Shown here: positions 1 through 10,532 of the stretch, in pieces
How positions within the stretch are numbered: position 1 is the stretch's first letter
Layout of the letters: every line of letters starts with the position of its first letter
NCBI GenBank assembly: GCA_037576215.1
Contig: JBANDB010000003.1
Coordinates: 930,001-994,000, forward strand
Length of the DNA stretch: 64,000 nucleotides
Direction: 5' to 3'
DNA from: Armillaria gallica
Taxonomy: Eukaryota; Basidiomycota; Agaricomycetes; Agaricales; Physalacriaceae
Program-made: the position numbers and the translations under genes
The notes under the pieces: generated by a model
What the model saw: the letters and a program-made list of their open reading frames with translations, nothing else
Told to the model about the DNA's origin: nothing
Database searches by the model: none

Positions 1-1376
1 CAGTCTCTCCATTATGACAATAGTACCGCGGCTAAGGATGCAAGAATCGAGATCAGAAGACCAAAGCACCATGCAGTACCAATGCCCGTTCAATAGTGAT
101 GGTATCTAGACACAACAACTTAAAAGAAGCCAGCACCGGAAATAGGAACGATATCACTTAAACCTATTGTGTTTCGTTATTTCTGAGCTGATGTATTCAA
201 CCAGATTCGATTTGTTCAACTTGAAGCTAGGCCCATAAATAATAGCTGCGAATCATTTGCATCAAGACAGAACTTAGAAGTGTAGGTGCCAGGGTGACCA
301 TTGAGTATCGAGCGCTGATGCAGGAGGTATATTGAGGAAGCACTACATTATTTTCTCGAGCTGCCGTTCTGATGAAAAGATGGACCAAAGAGGGACACGG
401 GCCGGTCCCAAGCATCGGGGTTTTGTCCAAGTTGGCCGATTACCTCGTGTCAGTCCGGTTAGATCGTATTGACCGGTCATCCAGTTACATTGAGTTTTCG
501 AGCTGCCGTTCTGATGAAAAGATGGACCAAAGATGGACACGGACCAGTCCCAAGCATCGGAGTTTTGTCCAAGTTGGCCGATTGCCCCGTGCCAGTCCGG
601 TTAGATGTTATTGACCGGTCATCCAGTTACATTGAGTTCTCGAGCTGCCGTTCTGACACTGTCCACTGGTCCCAAGCGTTCAAGTTTTGTCCAAGTTAGT
701 AGCCGATCAACCCATGCCGGTCCGGTTACATGTTATCGACCGGTCACCTGAAGCGTGGGACTCACTAGCAGCAGCCTCGGCAGTGCTACTTTAACGGACA
801 CATGCCTTGTGTCTATGCAGTTAAGGCGTGCGACGTCAAGCTGGCTTGGACCGGGCCCCTTCGCGGAGGCGCCACTGATACAAGCCCATCCTTTCTTTTC
901 TAAGTTTCTGCGGTTTCTGCGGCTGAAACACTGTTTTTATTACAGTCGGAGCGAATCTATGAGCTGTGAAGTTAAAAATACGAAAGGACGCGGTTGAGAG
1001 GCTAGTGCCATAATGATCCTGATTATCACTTCGTGAGTTTCCTTTCATGAATCGATTATTCATGCACTCTTACGAATAAATAACACCCATTCATATTGTG
1101 CCGTGATCATCGCATGATGAAATACGCTCTTCACATGATGAGATTGGATCGAAACATCAATGCATCAACAGCGGGGAATCGTGAATTACATTCCCAGGAA
1201 TACTCCACTGACGGAGTACTAGTATACCGAGGCTCGGAGTCCGAGTCACGTCTTCGAAGAAGAGGCGGGAACCGTTTATAACCTCGAGTACGGCATTCAA
1301 CGGTAAGCTGTCCACTCAGTTCAGTTCAGTTTGCCGAATCGCTGATCTGTGCCCATCGATGAGAAGGAGACGCGAC
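1..1376 (+). repeat. Left arm of a long inverted repeat (partner 57517-58750)
   Basis: The reverse complement of this stretch recurs at 57517-58750, position 1 pairing with 58750. Apart from one missing 142-bp tandem unit in the right arm I count about seven base differences, so identity is above 99%. All but one of the mismatches lie in the inner part (about 1100-1350). The arm begins at the first base of the window, so its true outer end is unknown. CG dinucleotides are abundant, unlike the repeat block it encloses. A partly decayed third copy lies at 55708-55990 and shows that the repeated family continues inward to about 1478, so the inner end of the right arm is a truncation. Confidence 0.93.
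357..760 (+). repeat. Tandem 142-bp units (two full, one diverged)
   Basis: Each unit begins CGAGCTGCCGTTCTGA; starts are at 357, 499 and 641. Units 1 and 2 are exactly 142 bp and about 90% alike. Unit 3 is shorter and more diverged, running to about 760. They carry repeated CCGGT and GACCGGTC cores. The right arm holds only one full unit plus the diverged one, so copy number changed after the arms duplicated, or by slippage in one arm. Confidence 0.88.
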
Positions 1377-1820
1377 GAGCGTTAAGAATCCCGCATCTCC
1401 CACTGCCCTGGAAGCTATTACTCGCAGAGAATCAAGGAAGGCACTTTCATCCCCAGAAAGCCCGAGTTTTTCCGCACCTGATCTGTGGACACCGTGACAA
1501 ACACAGCTCCACGTGGAAGGAGGTGCGTTCAAATGATGTTTCTCAAAATACTGTTGGAGTAGGTACATTTTCTCTGCGGAAAAACCAGACCTCATAATGT
1601 TGTGATATTTCATTTGAGCTTCTAATGGTAAAAGTGAGTCCACAAAAATGAGTTGAAAGATGAGATAATTTCCGTACTCTCTTAGGTGAAGGGAATGAAA
1701 AATGTGTCCTCCGTGGTCAGGACAAGGAAACCACTTGTCATTCGGAGAAAAGAGGTTATCGTTCAAATTCGGTTCAAGCCAGCAAGTCACTACACGTTGA
1801 TCTATACTGGAGGTTTCCAT
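1326..1820 (-). other. Unassigned 164-aa open frame crossing the arm boundary
   Basis: An uninterrupted minus-strand frame of 164 codons runs from inside the left arm into unique sequence. I do not recognise the protein. The C-terminal third (around GDESAFLDSLRV, then ASPSHRWAQISD) is also represented, with C-to-T type changes, in the decayed repeat copy at 55708-55990, so at least this part is repetitive DNA and not a host gene. It may be a transposon fragment. Whether it is expressed cannot be judged. Confidence 0.25.
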
Positions 1821-1963
1821 AAGGTGGGCGCTTCCACTAACATAATGATACCGGACTTATCTGGGTGGTTTAGTGGCCATCAAACTTTGCTGTGCTTTGC
1901 TGCCAACGTTGTCTTTCCTTGTTGGCTCACCTCCAGGTCGGAGCTTGCTTACTCGTCCAAGCG

Positions 1964-4026
1964 ATGCTTCGTATCCTCGCCTTAAGTTTTGCCTGGTTTT
2001 TTGCGTTCTCATCAGAAGAGTACGCAAGATACGAACCCCTGTACCACCAAGTATGCACTGGTCTTCCCTTGTTACCCAGAGCAGGCTGAGCGAAGAGATC
2101 TATGAAGGTGTCGGGACTCTTCAAGGTTTAACGGAGTATCGATGGAAGTTATACACTACATATTCAAAGAAACTAGGTACTGGCTCGCATTGAATCACAT
2201 TTCTCTCAACTATACGTTCTGCAGGACCTCTTATTTCGGGGCCCTCTATGGCGAATACCTCAGTCATAATTATCAATGCGAAGGATGCTGTGTTTGATCT
2301 CCTGGAGAAACGAGGAATTGCTTTCGCATGTCGACCAAGTTGGCCAATGGTGGAGCTCCTCGGACAGCAAAAGTATGTCTTTGTGTGTTTGTAACTGTGA
2401 AGTGACTCACGAATCAACTTTCGTAGCAACGTTGGTTTCACTTACTACGGAGAGAGACTGAAGAAGCTGCGGAAAGTCCTACAGAGATCTTTGAATTTAC
2501 GCATCGTCTCCACGTCCTGGAGCGATTTACTAGACGAGCAATCTCGAGAACTGCGCTTTGCGCTGTTACGATCCCCAAATAAATGGAATGACATCTTGGA
2601 ATCGTAAGACATTTGTTTTTTTGTTTTAACATTTGTTAACTGCTCACTGCTGTTTCAAAAGAAGATCCAGGAGCTCATAGTTCTTTTTTCCTACGGACAC
2701 GAGCCTAGTCCAGAATACATCAAGCTCGCAAAAACTGTAATGCATCAAACGGGAGAGGCATTCCAGCCCGGAAGATGGGCTGTAAACTTCATACCTATCT
2801 GTAAGTCTCGCTCTCCATATTCCCATTGCTGAGCTTTGTCACACTATTCGCTAGTAAAATGGGTCCCGGCTTGGCTTCCTGGCGCAGGTTAACAAAAGTG
2901 GGCTCGAGAATTTCGAAAATTATTCTTCGAGGTAACGAGACAGCCATTTTATGATCTGAAGAACGAGATGGTTTGTTCGGTCCCTTGTATGCACGCGCGA
3001 GTTAATCATGCATGCCGCGTAGGTGCGGGGAAACGTACGAGAATCATTTGTGCAGCAGAATCTAGAGTTTTTCGAAGACGCCGCACTCGATCGAAGATGA
3101 AGATGTCATAATGTTTGCCGCAGGTAGCCTGTTTAGTGGTAAGTCGTCATGCAACTTTCGCTTACACGTTGATCAAGGGCACTGATGGAGTATCAGCCGG
3201 CACGGAAACAGTACGGGCATATATATTTTTTCGTCTGTTCAGCTTAATCAGATTCGTTCGTAGCTGACGGTCGTATTCCTGAACTTCATTGCACTTATGG
3301 TCAACCACCCCGAGATTCAAAAGCGGGCATTTGAAGAAATTCGAGCTAGCGTTGGTTCTGGACAACTGCCAAATCTTCGACAACGGGATTCTTTTCCATT
3401 CCTTGACTGTATCATTCAAGAGGTTCACCGAATGTACCCTCCAATCCCCCTGATTCCGCATAGCAATACCCACGAAGAGCAATACAATGGATATCGGATT
3501 CCCAAGAAATCCTGGGTCATGGCGAATGCATGGTACGTATTTCTTGTCGAAAGTAAATCGTTATCCGTACATCTGTTCCATAGGGCTATGCTTCACGACG
3601 ACAAAGTCTACCCTGAGCCGGAGAAATTTTTGCCTCAACGCTTCGAAGGTCAAGAACTAGCACCTGATCCGCGGGTTCTCACGTATGGATTTGGGAGAAG
3701 GCAGGAACTCAAGTTCCATATTCTCAACCACTTATTTTGTTGATAGACGATGCCCTGGCCTGCACTTCGCCGACCTGTACATTTACCTTCTCGTGTCAAG
3801 AGTCTTAACTCTGTTTGAAATCGCTCCGGGTCTGGAAGACGACAAACCTGTCTATCCTGTGCTCAAGTTCACGCCCGGGCTTGTCGCGTACGTCACTTGC
3901 TTCATGTTTCTTTCGGGGCACTTTACATATGATGGTTTCTATAGGTTTCCGAAACCATTTGCATGTAGGCTCATTCCTAGGAAGTCTGCGCTGGAAATTC
4001 TTAAAAAAACGGAGGAAATGTTGTAA
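1964..4026 (+). pseudogene. Cytochrome P450 monooxygenase, broken copy (P450-1)
   Basis: This is a heme-thiolate monooxygenase of the microsomal fungal type. The N-terminal anchor, basic/proline-rich hinge, C-helix region (YGERLKKLRKV), I-helix (SAGTETV), K-helix ExxR (EVHR), the PxRF element as PQRF and the heme loop (FGRRRCPGLHFAD) are all visible across short introns. Several lesions are seen. The membrane anchor and the GLPLLP stretch share one frame while the hinge between them is in another, needing two compensating one-base shifts near 2005 and 2055. An in-frame TAA lies at 2890-2892. A one-base shift sits near 3066 before the SIEDEDVIMFAAG segment. The last heme-region intron (3701-3746) has a GC donor. 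The C-terminal half is otherwise well preserved. The gene ends 46 bp from the convergent intact P450. A sequencing-error explanation is possible but less likely given the clean neighbours. Confidence 0.85.
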
Positions 4027-4072
4027 CAATAAACGGAAAGAAATACACTGAAGATTTCTGATTCAGACGACC

Positions 4073-6193
4073 TTATGAGACTATGTGGCTCACTTTCTCC
4101 TTCACGGCGTTAGCAACTTCAGCAGACCTGCAAGTGAATTCCACTTCGTAATGCTCGGGAAATCTGAAGACGTTTGTCAGTCGTGAAGCTTGCTTCGACG
4201 ATAGAAGACGCACGTTACAAGGCCAGATTTATAATTCGGGTCAAAAGGGAGCTCTCTACCACTCGGATCTTTTGGTTTTTCAATATTTACTGTGGCCATT
4301 ATACCTGAAATGAGCAGGAACAGGTTATTCTCGCCGAGATGACGACCGGGACAGACTCTGGAGTACAAGCGTAAGGAAACATAGATATCATAGATGTATT
4401 ACTCGCACCGTCGTCCGAAGCCAAAAGCGTAGGTAGTAGGATCAGTGGCGGTATGACCTACGCATTCTTTAATGTGTCGTTCTGGCGCAAACTCTGCGGA
4501 AGGAATGCCGCTCTTGTCATCAATGGAGATTGCCCTGCTCGGAGTTAAGGAACGGAAACATCATGTCAATATAAACCTTACCAAACGTTGGGCATCACAA
4601 TCGTGCCTTCGGGAATGTAATAACCTTGATTCCTGTCAGTTACATTTCGTATCCCAAATGAGAATACTTGCCTTTGTAGTAGTCCGCCTTGTTTGATTTG
4701 CGAGCGATGCTTAAGGGAAGAGCTGGCTTCCAACGAAGGACTTCTTTCATGGTCGCTTCAACATACGGCATGCTGGGACGATCTCGCACTGTAGGCAAGC
4801 GGTCAGTACCAACAACTGAATCGATTTCCTGCTGGATTTTCCTTTGGACAGAAGGGAACAGAGCCATTGCCACGATAAACGAAAGGATTGAAGCGTAAGT
4901 CTAACACAAGTTCAGAGGGAAATGTGGTTGATGGATTACTGCAGCTTACGGTTTCTCCGCCAGCTTGAGCGATGCATGTTACTAGATATTGACTCAATGA
5001 AGAGAAGAAAACTTACCGCCATACATTGCGCCTGCAGCCCAGCGCACCAAATGATCTTGTTCAGCCGTCGATAAATCGGAAACCTCAGTTTCAAAGTTTT
5101 CGAGACAGTTGCGAGTAAACGACGGACGAGCAGTACCGCTTGCCATGTCGCGCTTGACGTGCTCAAAAGGGCGGCTGATCATGGACCAGATCAGATTGCG
5201 CCCATAATCAGCCATACTGGAAATCATATTGAAGGGAACCCAAGAAGGTATGTATCTGACTGAACAAATACGATTCAGATATTGTTTTGAGCAAGAAACC
5301 GGTTCTCTTACGTGCAGGCATCAAGTCCACAAGATGGGCTCCTGGTATCGTCGACTTTCCGATCATTTCCATTGTAGTTTCTGCTTCGGTGATGTACTGT
5401 ATTCAGGCTATCATCAGCTAGACGAGACATTTTTCTCAACAGGAGCCTACAATATCTTCTGGGGTTTGAACTGAAATGCCATATGTTACGGACATAATGA
5501 TACGTCCGGCGGTCCTACCGTTACATCACACCATTAGACCTGATGCGTCTAAAATGATAATAGGCACTCACAACCTCAGTTGCTTGATAAATGATGCGGG
5601 AGTATCGAGAATGCTGCTGAGATACATTGCGGTAGCATCCTCCTGGATACCGTGATACAGCTTTACGGACTCGGGGTTCAACGAAATATGGCACAATTTC
5701 CTGTGCTGTTTAAATGTCGGCCCATAGGGCAGCATCGGCACGCTCTAAGAAGCATCAGCATTATCACATTCCGACATTGAGATTCACCACGTGCATTATC
5801 CAGACCCATCATTTCACCGACCATAACAAAGGTGGGTCTATCAGAATAAACCCCAGCTTTGTCATTCAATAGGTCGACGACAGCGTCCAAAGTATTAAGC
5901 ACTAGGATTCCGCGTCCCAAGGCCTCCACATAAACTATGTCACCTAGAAGGTCGTGAGTTTCACCATAGTCAAAGTCAGGCCCGGGACGGTGCAGACCAA
6001 ACTGTATTTTCCATTCTGTGAACTTGATCCAGGGCTTATGAGTTGGAATATTAAATAAATTCCTGAGCAAAGGCAGTCCAGGAGGACCGGGAGGCAAAGG
6101 AAGTCCTCGAGACTTTGAATTGTACTGAGACTTTCGTCTCAGCAGGTACAGGATGGCGCCAAGGAGTAGAAGAGTGTGTATCCAGAAAGCCAT
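4073..6193 (-). CDS. Cytochrome P450 monooxygenase, apparently intact (P450-2)
   Basis: Predicted microsomal heme-thiolate monooxygenase of about 500 residues, encoded by many exons separated by 45-60 bp introns. Exon 1 runs from the ATG at 6193 to 5998 and exon 2 is 5943-5791. Order of signals: N-terminal membrane helix (WIHTLLLLGAILYLL), hinge GLPLPPGPPGLPLL, a GDIVYVEALGRGILVLN segment, I-helix AQAGGETT, K-helix KEVLR, an FAPERH element where PERF is usual, and heme loop FGFGRRVCPGRHL with the cysteine ligand. The frame then ends after SHIVS at 4073. No stop or shift was found in the exons I could join. It is divergent from the UbiA-type gene, with which it could share regulation and a pathway, and convergent with the broken P450. 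Substrate is unknown; the general type resembles fungal CYP64/O-methylsterigmatocystin-oxidoreductase-like enzymes. Confidence 0.88.
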
Positions 6194-6813
6194 GAGTTGC
6201 TATGAGAGGACTTGTCTGACGTTCTTGAGAAGGATGGGCTGTCGGAAAGGGCGTACTTCTATAAATTGGTCTTGGATTGGTCCGTCTAAATGCGGCCAAG
6301 CGGCGATTGGGCTCGCGAACTGAGTTTAATAGCTTTCATTTCAGGTGGTCACTGTGGGAGAAAAACAATTCGACGGTGGGTGTGGCGGGTACATTGACCG
6401 CTGGAACGAGAAAAAGATAGGAACAGGTTACGGAACGGGAATATGATAAGATGCCGGGCAGGTTCTGATCAGACTGATGCAGATTCAAATTGATGACCAC
6501 GATCATGACGGGAACTTCCTCTCAGCTCGTTATCCGTCAACGTATGACAAGAGCCCTATGTAAACCCAGGGGTGCCACAGATTTGAGACAGCAAGCACAC
6601 ATGCTCGACCTTTTTTTTTGAATCAATGGTAGTCCGAATTGGTTCATCTGGCCCGAGTTAGCCAGTTCACCTGGACCAAATTCGCGATTGGGAATGTCCG
6701 CATTCTGAGCGTGGACTTAGCTGTCGCGGCAAGATATCATGGCTCCAGGCTATGGGAAATTATGGATGGTTTAAATTCGTCCATCTCTATCGCAGTGACT
6801 TCAAGGCGTCAGT
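6194..6813. promoter_or_regulatory. Divergent intergenic region between P450-2 and the UbiA-type gene
   Basis: About 620 bp separate the start codons of two divergently transcribed, intact-looking genes, so this stretch should hold both promoters. It includes a run of T at about 6610-6618. No specific operator could be identified. An untranslated or additional short first exon of the UbiA-type gene could lie here. Confidence 0.45.
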
Positions 6814-7864
6814 ATGATCTCCATCAGGTACCAGCTCGAGACCCTCTACTTGTTTACTCGATCGGATTACAAAACGATTTTTTTCCCAGTGGTAAATTCT
6901 TCTTGTGGTCTGTAATATATGATATTAATCGGCATGACAGTTAGTGTACTCTCTGGCCGTGTCCGACGAGTTCAGATTTGAATCCTTCATTTCAACCATA
7001 GTTTGGCTATGGCTCCACCTGCTTCAGGCAAACGTCTCCAACCAGACCTTCAGCGGCGACGAGGATGTGGTGAACAAGCCTTGGCGGCCGATTCCATCCG
7101 GAAGACTTACACCAAAGCAGGCTCGTGTCTTTCGGTGGTTCCTTACTGGAATCTGCCTCACGATTTCTGCGCTATGTGGTCGCGTCATTCTTTTATCGAG
7201 TGTAGCACTCACTCTCGTTGAAATTTTGCACGACGACTTTGGTCTCAGCGGAAATCTCGTCCTGAAGAACCTTTGCAATGTTGGAGGTTATATGACGTTC
7301 GAACTAGGCGCAAGTGCTTGTTTCAGTATATCTCTTTTACACTGAACGCTGCTTCTCTGCTCAACTAATTTCAAGATTCCGGACACAACTTGGATTGCAG
7401 CTCTTTGACAGCCCTAATCTGCAGCGGGATCCTAATTTTTTCGACAATTTCCGCCCAGGTAAGTGCGTCGTGGACATCATGCACTATGCAGCTTATGGTA
7501 ATTGTCTCAGGATTTCGCAGATGTTAAGGGTGATATGTTGTCGGGACGCCGTACCCTCCCAATTATTTCTCCGGAAGGTTCTCGCTATTACATCCTAGCG
7601 GTCATACCTTTCTGGTCTGGTTCCCTTGTACGAGTATGGAGTCTTGGCCCCGTCAGTGGTTCCCTCTTTGTTGGCTTCGGGGCATATGTGGGGTTTCGTT
7701 TCTTTCGATTCAGAGATGAACGGTCGGACAGATCCAACTATGTTTTGTACAATGTGAGTAAAGCTTGATGTGTACGGGTCTTTCTCACCCCGATCTTCCA
7801 GATTTGGCTTGTCGTTGCACATACTTTGCCGTACAATACTCGTACCCGTTTCTTGCTTTGGTGA
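6814..7864 (+). CDS. UbiA-superfamily terpene cyclase / prenyltransferase-like membrane enzyme
   Basis: Five exons (6814-6891, 6941-7313, 7376-7458, 7511-7753, 7802-7864) join in frame to 279 codons. The signals match fungal UbiA-type enzymes such as membrane sesquiterpene cyclases. They are: an N-terminal YLFTRSDYKTIFFP stretch; a WLHLLQANVSNQ helix followed by the first Asp-rich site (NQTFSGDEDVVNKPWRPIPS); a GLSGNLVLKNLCNVGGY segment; the second Asp-rich site DFADVKGDMLSGRRTLP, which would bind Mg-diphosphate; and a hydrophobic C-terminus ending IWLVVAHTLP. The protein is expected in the ER membrane, acting on a prenyl diphosphate. No lesion was found. The chosen Met (6814) is the first in frame before the conserved block, but an upstream exon is possible. 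Neighbouring P450s and redox enzymes fit a terpenoid cluster. Cyclase versus aromatic prenyltransferase cannot be decided from sequence alone. Confidence 0.87.
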
Positions 7865-9022
7865 AATAAGAAGTGGATTTTATGGGTGTGTGACAGATAG
7901 GACTAGTAAATAACTGCCTCCAAACCCACCGTGCAACGTGTCTGAACTGAGTTATGACGAGTAGATAAGTGAAACGCCGAACTAGCGTACAACATCCTCG
8001 GTCGAAGAATCGGGATCCGAGTCTTTGAAAGACGAGAATTTTCAAATAATTTCAACTCTAGTACGCCGCGGCGATAAGAGCCCTTTAAGGTATCTACAAT
8101 CTCCTGTTGGGTGCTCACTCCAAAGTGCATATATCTCGGTGTGACCAACTCAAAGCTCGAGAAGAATTGCTAAACTCGTCCTGATTCTTTCCCTCTGAAG
8201 GTCGCTCTTGTGTAAGTCGGTCATGTTTCAAGCTGCTTGGTGTGCATGTGCCAAGGTTAGAGCCCCATTGCTGTTGGATTCTCTCATAAGTATCACCGAT
8301 CGTCAATTTCGTCAATTGTGCTACTAGCGATGCATCGATGACTGGAGTGTGTACTAAGGAGCGACGATATCGGAGTTAGAAACTGAACTGAACTGGGTCG
8401 CTTTACGGCCATACTTTAGTTACTCCGAGTCTCACGAATGCAGAACTATGCATCAGTTCGCAGAAGAAGCTTTCCACTGGTACGCGACCCATTCGAGATA
8501 AATATTGCGACCTGTGTGTACCTAAGTCACGGTGCCGCAGATTTCTATACTTCGACCGAACCTCGAGGTGCAGCCTCAACTCCGCCATTCGGTCATCGCT
8601 TTGACTCATATAAATCAGACTAATTGCGCTCGGCAAGATGGTTAGGCTTCGACTTCTCAATAGTATCTAACAACTACATGAGTCAGAACTACTTTCGGGT
8701 ACGTAGACAGTATATGGCAGAACTTCACTGCAACTCATGCTTCATAACCCGGGATCATAATGCCACTGGCTCGGAGTGGGAACGGTGCAATTTCATTTCC
8801 TTCTCATCACGAACCGTGAACTTGACTATTCCCACAGATTCAGCGACGAATTCCACGGCGGAATGGGGTTGTTCCTGGACTCGGAAGGGCGACTATCGTT
8901 TGCTCCAAGCGAAAATCCTCGAAGGATTATCGACATTTGGGAAGACACATTCAGTACTAGTGCAGGATCCGGTGCATGGTACATATATGCCTCCTTGGAC
9001 TTCCATTTATCGGTCATAATCT
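7865..9022. other. Gene-free stretch, nothing firmly recognised
   Basis: Composition is normal with ordinary CG content. Short open frames exist, the most protein-like being the plus frame 8776-9057 (a FSDEFHGGMGLFLDSEGRL stretch), but I cannot assign any. A fragment near 8383-8400 (ACTGAACTGAACTG) also occurs in the inverted-repeat arms, so part of the stretch may be old repeat. Confidence 0.4.
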
Positions 9023-9410
9023 TTATGTCAGTGGGATTCCAGAGCAGTGGATTTTGATGGGGGAGGGACCGACGAGATCACGAGCAGGATGTTCCTTTTT
9101 GAGAGTGAAGTAATCCGCCGCACGTCCCAAACCCCAGAGCTGGCAGAACATAAAACTGTCTTTCGCATGGACAGCATCGGTTACCTGTGGTATGGTTAGA
9201 TGAGGTTTGATAAATAGAAATTCAACGCACCTCTTCCACGCGTCTAGCTGTTCTTGTGTCAACAGACCGGGTGTGTATTTGAGAACCCCGGATTTTTGGG
9301 CGATGAAGGCTCCTTCCGTGATGAGGATCGTTGTCTCCTTGCGAGTGGTACTCCTGCACGATCGAAACGTGACCTTTCTCCGATGCCTTGTTTTGCGTCA
9401 GATTGCAGCT
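9023..9410 (-). pseudogene. Old Yellow Enzyme (NADH:flavin oxidoreductase) N-terminal fragment
   Basis: The minus strand reads, across a 46-bp intron, ILITEGAFIAQKSG, then QEQLDAWKR, then VTDAVHAKDSFMFCQLWGLG and a GPSPI stretch. This is the usual order near residues 60-150 of fungal FMN-dependent OYE ene-reductases. Just upstream, an HVSIVQEYHSQ piece is in another frame, so there is a frameshift, and the frame stops soon after GIPLT. The FMN-barrel remainder is absent. The fragment abuts a truncated DUF6534-like relic at about 9410, on the same strand, so the two were joined by rearrangement. It could once have been a tailoring reductase of the adjacent cluster. Confidence 0.78.
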
Positions 9411-10532
9411 TTAGCCGGCAGTAGCTCACTGTGCCCTGATGGTGAAGAGTCGGCCACTACTGCAGACACGGAGCCCTGAGAGAAACACATACGTAGTGAT
9501 AATTTGTGTCACTACGTAATTCCTTCGCTCAGGAAGGTATACAGAGGGAGAAAAAAGGAGGACTTACCAATTCCGGCACCTATCTGACGAAGAATTAGCT
9601 AGATAAAAGGAAAGGCATAGGATATAAAGTCCTGATATTGATGAGAGCGAGGACCACCTTTGAAACAGAACATTTGCAGCTAATTCAACGAAGGCATCAT
9701 ATACATACAATTGGAGATGAAATCCAAACATTGTGGCGACTGGCCGTGGACGGCGTTAATGTCTTATGCAAGGAAAGAAACGTGGAAGGACATGCTCTTC
9801 CATATTGCGATATGTAGAAACTACAGCGGGATAAATGCGTTAGATTTATAAGGCAAAAGAAACGTCGCACAAACGTATCTATGAACAATGAAAGATACCA
9901 CGTGCTCAAGGTGTGGATGTCTAGATCCGAAATCTTTGAGGAAAGTAAAAGGACCTATGAAGGCCAAGAGATCAACCTATGGCACATTGTCGTCAGAAAG
10001 CTTTCGCCGAACATTACGAGTACATGCAGAAACAATACAGACACGGATCTGGATGGATATTAGCGACGTGAGCGGAGGCATCATTCCAGCGGGGGAAACG
10101 TACGGAGGAAGCTCGTTAAGGAGCTCTGGATGGGATAAGTCGCTGATAAAAACCTCGTACACCCATCTGGATAGTTCGGCTAATAGCTATGTGCGTCGCG
10201 GAGAAGATTCTATCACTGAAAGTCAGTTGTTCTGAACCAAATCGCTACAAATAGTTTGAGCCGATCCCGAGTACAGTGGCTTTTACTAAGAGCGCGTCCT
10301 GACTGATCTTGCAAAAAATCCTGGAGGACTAAAAGCTAGAATTTTGGGACGAATGAGTTGCTCCGTCAAGGATCACCGAAAACGCATACAAATCCCATTC
10401 CATACAGACTTCGGCTTTATATGAGCCAGGAACTGAAATGAGGCAAAGGATTTGTACATACATCAAACCTATCATGAACGATACCAACAAGCAGCCGAAT
10501 GTCGTCTGGAAAGTTTCTGTCATAACAATCAA
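9411..10532 (-). pseudogene. DUF6534-like seven-helix membrane protein, truncated copy A
   Basis: The start MTETFQTTFGCLLVSFMIG and VQ, then CKISQDALLVKATVLGIG, then MYEVFISDLSHPELLNELP match, exon by exon, a second relic at 59112-61001. They fit the N-terminal half of the fungal DUF6534 family (hydrophobic helix 1, a charged loop ending in KATV, then a Y-x-F-I-S-x-x-x-x-P element). Frames are shifted around 10190-10250. Homology to copy B stops at about 9410, where OYE sequence begins, so the C-terminal helices are missing. Function of the family is unknown; these are integral membrane proteins often found as expanded paralogues in Agaricomycetes. Family assignment is by recognised pattern, not by search. 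Confidence 0.65.
9490..9518. repeat. Perfect 10-bp inverted repeat (hairpin)
   Basis: TACGTAGTGA at 9490-9499 is the exact reverse complement of TCACTACGTA at 9509-9518, with a 9-bp loop. It lies in the DUF6534-like relic in a part matching a poorly conserved intron of copy B. Too small to call an element. Confidence 0.6.

Noticed and set aside
836..1063. 75-codon frame repeated in both arms as a conserved gene
   Set aside because: Its presence in both copies only reflects the near-identical arms; no independent evidence of coding.
1964..4026. P450-1 as a functional gene with unusual splicing
   Set aside because: The in-frame TAA at 2890-2892 lies within the conserved PGAG...WAREFRK stretch and no alternative GT-AG intron removes it; other frame breaks exist.
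9490..9518. Rho-independent terminator or MITE from the 10-bp hairpin
   Set aside because: Eukaryotic context, no T-run, no target duplication; too small for an element.
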